Shown here in pieces: positions 57,928-64,000 of a stretch of 64,000 bases of DNA. Position 1 is the first letter of the stretch. Every line of letters begins with the position of its first letter. The notes beneath the pieces were generated by a model. That model did no database searches. It was not told where the DNA came from and worked only from the letters and a program-made list of their open reading frames with translations. This DNA comes from Conexibacter sp. SYSU D00693 (GTDB taxonomy: Bacteria > Actinomycetota > Thermoleophilia > Solirubrobacterales > Solirubrobacteraceae). Where the stretch lies: positions 3,348,001 to 3,412,000 of the forward strand of contig NZ_CP070950.1 in assembly GCF_017084525.1 (NCBI RefSeq). Reading direction: 5' to 3'. The position numbers were made by a program, and so were the translations under genes.

Positions 57928-58391
57928 GGGGTCTGGGTCTCCTGGGTCTCGGCCTTCCCGGCCTCGAAGTCCGCCCGCAGCCGGTCGAGGCCGGCGGCCA
58001 GCGCGCCGACGTCGTCGGCGGCCCACCCGTGGAGGGCGGCGGCGAAGCGCTCGACCATGCGCCGGTGGCTCTCGGCGAGCACGCGGCGTCCGTCGTCGGT
58101 GACGGACACGCGCTGGGCGCGGCGGTCGTCCTCGTCGGCCTCGCGGCGCACGTACCCGGCCTTCGCGAGCGCCGCGACCTGGCGGCTGGCGACGGACAGG
58201 TCGACCGCGAGCGCCCTGGCGACGTCGCTGATGCGCACCGGCCCGTCGCGATGCACGACGCCGAGCGCGACGAAGCCCTGTGAGCCGAGCTCGGCCATCG
58301 CCTGGCGGGCGATGTCGCGCTGGACCATCCCGAGCCGGTACAGCGACCGGACGAGGTCCTCGACGGGGGCGGCGGTGGAGGTGGAGGTCAT
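57924..58391 (-). CDS. MarR family transcriptional regulator
   Basis: 155 residues from the ATG at 58391; an earlier in-frame start at 58415 would place the operator inside the gene. Winged helix: VRISDVARALAVDLSVASRQVAALAKAGYVRREADEDDRRAQRVSVTDDGRRV, where the DxRxxxVxLT wing motif appears as DDRRAQRVSVT. MarR proteins repress export pumps and are released by phenolic or drug ligands. A perfect inverted repeat stands 10 bases upstream of the start, and the next gene is the pump. Confidence 0.9.
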   Translation of the reverse strand: MTSTSTAAPVEDLVRSLYRLGMVQRDIARQAMAELGSQGFVALGVVHRDGPVRISDVARALAVDLSVASRQVAALAKAGYVRREADEDDRRAQRVSVTDDGRRVLAESHRRMVERFAAALHGWAADDVGALAAGLDRLRADFEAGKAETQETQTP

Positions 58392-58400
58392 GGTGAAGGA

Positions 58401-58417
58401 GCTTGCTCGTAGCAAGC
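58401..58417. promoter_or_regulatory. MarR operator
   Basis: GCTTGCT-CGT-AGCAAGC, seven-base perfect arms with a three-base centre, 10 bases before the marR start codon. The TTGCnnnnnGCAA shape is common to MarR sites, so autoregulation of the marR-MFS-usp operon is expected. Confidence 0.65.
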
Positions 58418-58461
58418 AACCAACAAGATAGCACCACTATGCAACACCGCCCCGAGCGCGG

Positions 58462-58487
58462 TGCGACGGGGTCTGACCCCGAGCGGC
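58462..58487. repeat. Single GGGGTC-T-GACCCC palindrome (REP-like)
   Basis: Core GGGGTCTGACCCC at 58468-58480 with a TGCGAC left flank and a degenerate right flank. It lies between the marR promoter and the end of the quinone oxidoreductase gene and could also be its terminator. Related in design to the other two REP families but different in sequence. Confidence 0.45.
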
Positions 58488-58489
58488 GA

Positions 58490-59485
58490 TCAGGGCAGCA
58501 GGACGGTCTTGCCGGTGGTGGCGCGGGCCTCGAGGGCGCGGTGGGCGCCGGCGGCGTCGTCGAGGGCGAAGCGGCGGCCGACGTGCGCGACGAGGCGTCC
58601 GGCGGCGCCCTCGGCGAGCGCGCGGGCCGACCAGGCGCGCTGGTCCTCGGCCGAGGGCGGGCCGGCGCCGCCGACCACGGGCAGGAGCGCCACGCCGCGG
58701 GCGGCGAGCTCCCCGGCGGAGGCGGTGGTCGGGGTGCCGGCGGCCCAGCCGACGACGACCTGGCGCCCGCCGCGGCCCAGCAGCGCGAGGGCCCGCTGAC
58801 CGGCGTCGCCGCCCACGCCGTCGACCACGACCGTCACGCCGTCCGGGCCGGCCGCCTCGCGCACCTCCTCGTCCCAGCCTGCGACGGCGTAGTCCACGGC
58901 GAGGTCCGCCCCGAGCGCCCGGACGAGCGCGGTCTTCTCGGGACCGCCTGCCGCGCCGACCACCAGCCGCGCGCCGGCCAGCCGGGCGTGGCCCACGAGC
59001 ATCGCGCCGATCCCGCCGGCGGCCGCGAGGACGAGGACGGCGTCGTCCCGACCGATCCGGGCGACGTCGGCGACGCGGATCGCCATCCGCCCGGTGCCCA
59101 GGAGCGCCACCGCGGCCTCGAGGCCCAGGCCGTCGGGCACGAGGTGCAGGAGCTCGAGCGGCACCGCGGCGAGCTCGGCGTAGCCCCCGCCCCCGCCCGC
59201 CGCCGAGGTGTTGGCGACGACCTGCCGGCCGACGAGTCCGGCGTCCACCCCCTCGCCCACCGCGACGACCTCCCCTGCCACCTCGCGGCCCGGGACGTAG
59301 GGGAGCGTCGGGCGCAGGTGGGGCGGCACGCCGTCGCCGCCGCGGCGCACCGTCGCCTCGACGAGGTGCACGCCGTTGACCGCGGCGCGCACCAGCGCCT
59401 GCCCAGGACCGGGCGCGGGGTCCGGCAGCTCGGTCGGCTCCAGCACCTCAGGGCCGCCGTGGCGGCGCACGACGATCGCCCGCAC
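58490..59485 (-). CDS. Quinone oxidoreductase-like MDR-family enzyme
   Basis: 331 residues from a GTG at 59485. It begins VRAIVVRRHGGPEVLEPTELPDPAPGPGQALVR, the typical quinone oxidoreductase start, and has the NADPH loop VLAAAGGIGAMLVGHARL (AxxGxxG). There are no zinc-ligand cysteines, as in QOR/zeta-crystallin. It should reduce quinones or enones with NADPH. It follows the MFS exporter gene by eight bases and is likely controlled by the same SoxR-type promoter, which fits defence against redox-active compounds. Confidence 0.88.
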   Translation of the reverse strand: MRAIVVRRHGGPEVLEPTELPDPAPGPGQALVRAAVNGVHLVEATVRRGGDGVPPHLRPTLPYVPGREVAGEVVAVGEGVDAGLVGRQVVANTSAAGGGGGYAELAAVPLELLHLVPDGLGLEAAVALLGTGRMAIRVADVARIGRDDAVLVLAAAGGIGAMLVGHARLAGARLVVGAAGGPEKTALVRALGADLAVDYAVAGWDEEVREAAGPDGVTVVVDGVGGDAGQRALALLGRGGRQVVVGWAAGTPTTASAGELAARGVALLPVVGGAGPPSAEDQRAWSARALAEGAAGRLVAHVGRRFALDDAAGAHRALEARATTGKTVLLP

Positions 59486-59493
59486 CCCTGGAC

Positions 59494-60936
59494 CTACGCC
59501 TCGGCCGGCGCGGGCTGCGGGACCCGGCCCGCCGGCCGGTCGGGGGGCGGCAGCAGCCACGAGAGCAGCGCCGCGACCGCGATCGTCGCCGCCGCGACGA
59601 GGTACGCGTCGTCGAACCCGGCCACCAGCGCCGCGGGGTCGGGCGGGGCCCCGTCGGCGGCGTCGCGCGTCGTCGACGTCGCCACCGTGGCGAGGATCGC
59701 CAGGCCCAGGCCGCCGCCCACCATCCGCGCGGTGTTGAGGATCCCCGACGCCAGGCCGTGGACCTCGGGCCCGACCCCCGCCGTCGCCGCGCCGATGATC
59801 GGCGGGAACGAGATCCCCGCGCCGAGCATCACGAGCGCGCCCGGCAGGGCCACGTCGGTGACGTAGGAGCCATCGGCCTCGGCCCGCGCGAGCAGGAGGA
59901 AGCCGACCGCGGCCATCGCGAGGGCGAGCGAGACGACGACGCGCGGGTCGCGCGCGCCCAGCCAGCGGGTGGTGATCTGCGTGCCGGCGATGATCGCCAG
60001 CGTGTGGGGCAGGAACCCGACGCCGGCCTCGAGCGGGCCGAGGCCGAGCACCTCCTGCATGTAGAGCGTGAGGAAGAACCAGACGGCGAACAGCCCGGCG
60101 CCCGACACGAGCGTCACGAGGTTCGCCACCGCCAGCCCTGGCAGCCGCAGCACCGGCAGCGGCATGAGCGGCTCGGCCGTGATGCGCTGCAGCTGCACGA
60201 ACGCCCCGAGCAGGACGACCGCGGCCGCGACCGGCACGACGACCTCCGTCGCCGTCCACCCGTGCGCCTCGATCTGCGTGATGCCCAGGACGAGGGCCGC
60301 CAGGCCGGTCGTGGCGGCCACGGCGCCCGGGACGTCGAGCCGCGGCCGGCGCACGACCACCCCGTCGCGCAGCATCCGCGCCGCGAGCACGAGGACCGCC
60401 GCGCCCACCGGCACGTTGACCAGCAGGACCCAGCGCCACGACAGCCACTCGGTCAGCGCGCCGCCGACCAGGCCGCCCGTCGCGCCGCCGGCCGCGCCGA
60501 TGGCCATCCACCAGCCCATCGCCTTCGCGCGCTCGGGCCCCTCCGGGAAGGCGCCGAGCAGGATGGTCAGCGTCGCCGGCGACAGCACGGCCGCGCCCAG
60601 GCCCTGCACGACGCGCCCCACGAGCAGCACGCCCGAGCTCTCGGCCAGGCCGCCGACGAGCGAGCCCACGACGAACAGCCCGAGCCCCGCGAGGAACGCC
60701 CGGCGCTGGCCCAGCACGTCGCCCAGCCGGCCGCCGAGGAGCAGGAAGCCGGCGTAGGCGATCGTGTAGCCGTTGATCACCCACTGCAGCCCGGTGGCGC
60801 TAAGGCCCAGGCCGGACTGCATGTCGGGCAGCGCGACGTTGACGACCGAGACGTCGAGGACGACGAGGAACTGGCCGAGGAGCAGCAGCGCGAGCAGCGC
60901 CCGCGGGGAGGTGGAGGCGGGGACGGCGGTGGACAC
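59494..60936 (-). CDS. MFS drug exporter, DHA2 type
   Basis: 480 residues from a GTG at 60936, chosen because the predicted transcript begins on this codon; a TTG at 60957 is possible but would lie within the operator. Fourteen helices. Helix 1 carries FLVVLDVSVVNVALPDMQ, the drug-exporter D1 motif, loop 2-3 GGRLGDVLGQRRAF (motif A), and helix 5 GAAGGATGGLVGGAL (motif C-like). It should export redox-active or hydrophobic toxins. The quinone oxidoreductase gene follows eight bases downstream. Confidence 0.9.
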   Translation of the reverse strand: MSTAVPASTSPRALLALLLLGQFLVVLDVSVVNVALPDMQSGLGLSATGLQWVINGYTIAYAGFLLLGGRLGDVLGQRRAFLAGLGLFVVGSLVGGLAESSGVLLVGRVVQGLGAAVLSPATLTILLGAFPEGPERAKAMGWWMAIGAAGGATGGLVGGALTEWLSWRWVLLVNVPVGAAVLVLAARMLRDGVVVRRPRLDVPGAVAATTGLAALVLGITQIEAHGWTATEVVVPVAAAVVLLGAFVQLQRITAEPLMPLPVLRLPGLAVANLVTLVSGAGLFAVWFFLTLYMQEVLGLGPLEAGVGFLPHTLAIIAGTQITTRWLGARDPRVVVSLALAMAAVGFLLLARAEADGSYVTDVALPGALVMLGAGISFPPIIGAATAGVGPEVHGLASGILNTARMVGGGLGLAILATVATSTTRDAADGAPPDPAALVAGFDDAYLVAAATIAVAALLSWLLPPPDRPAGRVPQPAPAEA

Positions 60937-60949
60937 GTCCCCAGTGTGC

Positions 60950-60971
60950 GACCTCAACCGCGGTTGAGGTC
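60950..60971 (-). promoter_or_regulatory. SoxR-type box in a 19-base-spacer promoter
   Basis: A perfect 22-base palindrome with CCTCAA and TTGAGG half-sites six bases apart, as in SoxR boxes. On the minus strand it lies between TTGACC (60973-60968) and CACACT (60948-60943), a spacer of 19 bases, as MerR-family activators need. The expected start of transcription coincides with the GTG at 60936. Confidence 0.7.
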
Positions 60972-60988
60972 AAGCGCGCGGTCGCGCG

Positions 60989-62227
60989 CTAGCGCACCAT
61001 CCCGCCCGCGACCGTCTCGTTCGTCGCCTCGTCCACGAGGATGAACGCGCCGCCGGCGCGGTTGGCCTCGTAGGGGTCGACGACGAGCGGCGTCCGGGTG
61101 CGCAGCCGCACCCGGCCGATGTCGTTGAGCTCGAGCTGCGCCGGGGCCGGCGCGCGGTCGAGCGTCCCGACGTCGACGCGGTCGACGAGCTGGTCGACCA
61201 GGACCGGCTCGGTGCGCGTGTGGTGCTTGAGCAGCAGGCGGGCGCGCGGGGTCAGCGGCCGGTCGGAGAACCAGCAGACGTCGGCCTCGAGCTCGCGCAC
61301 CGGCTCGACGCCGGCGTCGGCGTGCACCAGCACGTCGCCCCGCGAGGCGTCGACGTCGCGGTCGAGCACCACCGTCACCGCCATCGGCGGCTCGGCCGCC
61401 TCGAGCGGGCCGTCGTACGTGCGCACCTCGGCGACCGTCGCCTCCACGCCCGACGGCAGCACCCGCACCGCGTCGCCGGGACGCAGGGTCCCGGACGCGA
61501 GTGAGCCCGCCAGGCCGCGGAAGTCGCTCTGGCCCTCGCGGATGACGTACTGGACCGGGAAGCGCAGGTCCGTGGTGTTGCGGTCGCGCGCCACGTCCAC
61601 CGTCTCGAGGTGCTCGAGCAGCGCCAGCCCGCCGTACCACGGCATCGCCTCGGACCGGTCGACGACGTTGTCGCCCCTGAGCGCGCTGATCGGCACGAAG
61701 GCCACGTCGCGCGCCGCCAGGCGGTCGCGGAACGCGCAGAAGTCCCGGACGATCTCGTCGAAGCGCTCCTCGGCGAAGTCGACGAGGTCCATCTTGTTCA
61801 CCGCGACGACGAGGTGCGGGATGCCGAGCAGCGACGCGAGGAACGCGTGGCGGCGGGTCTGCTCGACCACGCCGTGGCGCGCGTCGACCAGCACGATGGC
61901 CAGGTCGGCCGTCGAGGCGCCCGTGACCATGTTGCGCGTGTACTGCACGTGGCCCGGCGTGTCGGCCAGGATGAACCGCCGCCGCGGCGTCGCGAAGTAG
62001 CGGTAGGCGACGTCGATGGTGATGCCCTGCTCGCGCTCGGCGCGCAGGCCGTCGGTCAGGCGCGAGAGGTCGAGCTCGCCGTCACGGCCGCGCAGGTCGT
62101 CCTCCTGGTCGCTGAGGATCGCCTTGGCGTCCCACATCAGCCGGCCGATGAGCGTCGACTTGCCGTCGTCGACGCTGCCGGCGGTGGCCAGCCGGACGAG
62201 CTGGGTCTCGGTCACGGTCTCGCTCAT
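60989..62227 (-). CDS. cysN: Sulfate adenylyltransferase subunit 1 (GTPase)
   Basis: 412 residues from the ATG at 62227. The GTPase motifs are GSVDDGKSTLIGRL (P-loop, about 17-30), DTPGHVQYTRNM, NKMDLV and SALRG. The EF-Tu-like domains 2 and 3 follow (LRFPVQYVIREGQSDFRGLAGSLASGTLRPGD). There is no APS-kinase fusion at the C-terminus, so it is CysN and not CysNC. It drives APS formation from sulfate by CysD through GTP hydrolysis. It follows cysD with two bases between. Confidence 0.95.
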   Translation of the reverse strand: MSETVTETQLVRLATAGSVDDGKSTLIGRLMWDAKAILSDQEDDLRGRDGELDLSRLTDGLRAEREQGITIDVAYRYFATPRRRFILADTPGHVQYTRNMVTGASTADLAIVLVDARHGVVEQTRRHAFLASLLGIPHLVVAVNKMDLVDFAEERFDEIVRDFCAFRDRLAARDVAFVPISALRGDNVVDRSEAMPWYGGLALLEHLETVDVARDRNTTDLRFPVQYVIREGQSDFRGLAGSLASGTLRPGDAVRVLPSGVEATVAEVRTYDGPLEAAEPPMAVTVVLDRDVDASRGDVLVHADAGVEPVRELEADVCWFSDRPLTPRARLLLKHHTRTEPVLVDQLVDRVDVGTLDRAPAPAQLELNDIGRVRLRTRTPLVVDPYEANRAGGAFILVDEATNETVAGGMVR

Positions 62228-62229
62228 CT

Positions 62230-63135
62230 CTAGAAGTACCCCGCGACCTTGCGCTCTTCCATGGCCGCCTCGGAGGTGCGGTCGTCGGCGCGCGTCTCGC
62301 CGCGCTCGGTGACGCGCGTGGCGCGGATCTCGTCGACGACCGCCTCGAGCGTCCCCGCGGTCGAGGCGACCGCCCCGGTGCACGACAGGTCCCCGACGGT
62401 GCGGTAGCGCACGCTCGTGCGGAACGGGTCGCCGTCGCGCTCGTCGCGCTCCACGAAGTCGCTGGTCGCGTAGAGCATCCCGTCGCGCTCGAACACCTCG
62501 CGCTCGTGGGCCAGGTAGATCGACGGCACCTCGATGCCCTCCTCGAGGATGTACTGCCAGACGTCGAGCTCGGTCCAGTTGCTCAGCGGGAACGCGCGCA
62601 GGTGCTCGCCGCGGCGGATGCGCGCGTTGTAGAGGTTCCAGAGCTCGGGCCGCTGGTTCTTGGGGTCCCAGCCGCCGAAGTCGTCGCGGAAGGAGAGGAT
62701 GCGCTCCTTCGCCCGCGCGCGCTCCTCGTCGCGGCGCGCGCCGCCGAAGGCGGCGTCGAACTCGTGCTCCTCGATCGCGTCGAGCAGCGTCACGGTCTGC
62801 AGCCGGTTGCGCGACGCGCGCGGGCCGGTCTCCTCGACCACGCGGCCCTTGTCGATCGACTCCTGCACGGAGGCGACGACCAGGCGCTCGCCGAGCGACT
62901 CGACCATCCGGTCGCGGAACTCGATGACCTCGTCGAAGTTGTGGCCCGTGTCCACGTGCATGAGCGGGAACGGGAAGCGCCCGGGCCGGAAGGCCTTGAG
63001 CGCGAGGTGCACGAGGACGATCGAGTCCTTGCCGCCGCTGAAGAGCAGCACGGGCTTCGAGCGCTCGGCCGCGACCTCGCGCATGATGTGGATGGCCTCC
63101 GCCTCGAGCAGGCGCAGGTGGTTGAGCGGGGTCAT
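62230..63135 (-). CDS. cysD: Sulfate adenylyltransferase subunit 2
   Basis: 301 residues from the ATG at 63135. The PP-loop is LFSGGKDSIVLVHLALKAF (SGGKDS at 33-38), followed by HVDTGHNFDEVIEFRD, GARRDEERARAKERI and SNWTELDVWQYI, all diagnostic of CysD. It makes adenylyl sulfate from ATP and sulfate with CysN. The start overlaps the stop of the TauE/SafE gene by four bases (ATGA), so the three genes form one operon for sulfate uptake and activation. Confidence 0.95.
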   Translation of the reverse strand: MTPLNHLRLLEAEAIHIMREVAAERSKPVLLFSGGKDSIVLVHLALKAFRPGRFPFPLMHVDTGHNFDEVIEFRDRMVESLGERLVVASVQESIDKGRVVEETGPRASRNRLQTVTLLDAIEEHEFDAAFGGARRDEERARAKERILSFRDDFGGWDPKNQRPELWNLYNARIRRGEHLRAFPLSNWTELDVWQYILEEGIEVPSIYLAHEREVFERDGMLYATSDFVERDERDGDPFRTSVRYRTVGDLSCTGAVASTAGTLEAVVDEIRATRVTERGETRADDRTSEAAMEERKVAGYF

Positions 63136-64000
63136 GCGGGGACGGCCTCCGGCAGGGGGGAGCGGGAGCGGTGGATGAGCCAGGCCCCGACGCCGACGGC
63201 GGCGGGGATGCCCACGATGGCGGCGCCGGGGACGTCGACGCCGGCCTTGGACAGGACGCCCAGCGCGCTGCCGAGCAGCACGCAGCCCAGCGCGGGGCGC
63301 AGGACCTGGGCGGGGACCTTGTCGATGAGCGCGGTGCCGATCAGCACGCCCGGCAGCGAGCCGATGAGGATCGTGCCCATCAGGCCGAAGTCGACGTTGC
63401 CGCCGACCCAGTGGGCCAGCCCGGCGCTCCACAGCAGGATCGCGGCGTGGAAGACGTCGGTGCCCACGACGCGGTGGGGCGTGAGGCGGAAGACGAGGAT
63501 GAGCGCCAGGCCGATGAGCGCGCCGGAGCCCACGGAGGTCACCCCGAGGATGACGCCGAGCACGGCGCCCATCGACACGGCGCCGGCCTTCACCTTCGTG
63601 GTCAGCTCGACGGTGTGGCGCTCGCGGTCGACCGCGGCACGCAGGAACAGCGCGCGGAAGAGGATGGACAGCGAGACGACCAGCAGCGCGCCGGCGACGG
63701 CGCCCAGCAGCTGGTCCTGCAGGTCGTCGCCGAAGGTCTCGAGGACCCAGACGCCGACGAGCGAGCCCGGCACGCTGCCGAACGCCAGCCACTTGGAGAC
63801 GCCGAGGTCGACGGTCCCCTTGCGCAGGTGCCGCCAGCCGCCCAGCGTCTTGGTGACCGCGCCGTAGGCGAGGTCGGTGCCGATCGCCACCGTCGGCGGG
63901 ACGCCCGCGAACAGGATGAGCAGCGGCGTCATGAGCGAGCCGCCGCCGATCCCGGTCAGGCCGACCAGGACCCCGACGCCCAGGCCGAAGACGATGACGA
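63132..64000 (-). CDS. TauE/SafE family permease, 5' end outside window
   Basis: At least 289 residues, open to the right edge. The reading runs on past an internal Met at 63932 into VGVLVGLTGIGGGSLMTPLL, the hallmark GlTGiGGG motif of the family, so the true start lies beyond 64000. Seven or more membrane helices are visible, including a second VILGVTSVGSGALIGLAL repeat. Members move sulfite, sulfoacetate or sulfate-related anions. Overlap with cysD indicates a role in sulfur uptake or sulfite export for assimilation. Confidence 0.88.
   Translation of the reverse strand, partial: VIVFGLGVGVLVGLTGIGGGSLMTPLLILFAGVPPTVAIGTDLAYGAVTKTLGGWRHLRKGTVDLGVSKWLAFGSVPGSLVGVWVLETFGDDLQDQLLGAVAGALLVVSLSILFRALFLRAAVDRERHTVELTTKVKAGAVSMGAVLGVILGVTSVGSGALIGLALILVFRLTPHRVVGTDVFHAAILLWSAGLAHWVGGNVDFGLMGTILIGSLPGVLIGTALIDKVPAQVLRPALGCVLLGSALGVLSKAGVDVPGAAIVGIPAAVGVGAWLIHRSRSPLPEAVPA

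Noticed and set aside
1-64000. CRISPR arrays, rRNA genes, riboswitches and prophage structural genes
   Set aside because: No regularly spaced repeats, rRNA-like sequence, conserved riboswitch cores or capsid, tail or terminase genes were seen on either strand.

Overview
The window is very GC-rich throughout, densely packed, and has short intergenic gaps, many GTG starts and many ATGA/GTGA stop-start overlaps. With its gene families (PucR-type regulator, ATP-dependent LigC-like ligase, IdeR/DtxR regulator, MrfA-like helicase, DUF559 cassettes, RAYT/REP units) this points to a free-living actinobacterium. Thermoleophilia/Solirubrobacterales is my best guess; it is an inference from gene style, since no rRNA is present.

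Layout. 0-12.3 kb: a truncated MFS gene, a secreted beta-propeller protein, an SDR/flavin-monooxygenase pair divergent from a PucR-like regulator, a large secreted M19-dipeptidase-like enzyme, a translationally coupled pair of unknown genes, a TetR/phosphotransferase unit with a palindromic operator, and a Gfo/Idh/MocA oxidoreductase. 12.4-17.4 kb: a candidate accessory island next to tRNA-Phe(GAA). It holds a membrane protein, two exported proteins, a homing-endonuclease-repeat protein and a divergent DDE-transposase-like gene, with a LexA-type SOS box between the last two and similar sequences in inverted orientation at the two ends.

17.4-37.3 kb: neutral ceramidase plus a membrane-anchored partner, M23 peptidase, MrfA helicase, HAD phosphatase, gpsA, a Tat-exported amidase with a small unknown partner, glycerate kinase, an ECF sigma/anti-sigma-like pair, a REP-associated tyrosine transposase (RAYT) bracketed by its REP sequences, LigC-like ligase, a LysR regulator, a DtxR-family metalloregulator and an aminotransferase. 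37.3-46.0 kb: one long minus-strand operon for envelope glycan work. A cellulose-synthase-like GT2 carries a MshEN domain with the c-di-GMP-binding signature, next to a split MshEN-like protein, a GT-C-like membrane glycosyltransferase, a coiled-coil protein and two lipoproteins, one PstS-like. I consider this the most interesting metabolic system here.

46.1-64 kb: sucCD, a plus-strand run of HAD, MBL, VOC and adenylate cyclase genes, a DUF559 endonuclease gene whose start and stop lie in copies of one palindrome, GNAT, alpha/beta hydrolase, biotin-dependent acyl-CoA carboxylase alpha chain, a marR-MFS-USP operon with its operator, an MFS-quinone oxidoreductase operon behind a SoxR-type long-spacer promoter that predicts a leaderless mRNA, and the sulfate-assimilation set cysN, cysD and a TauE/SafE permease running off the right edge.

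Recurring theme: palindromic repeats from at least three families sit on the ends of genes and supply their stop or start codons. No CRISPR array, rRNA or replication origin was seen. Intergenic stretches above 300 bases are absent.
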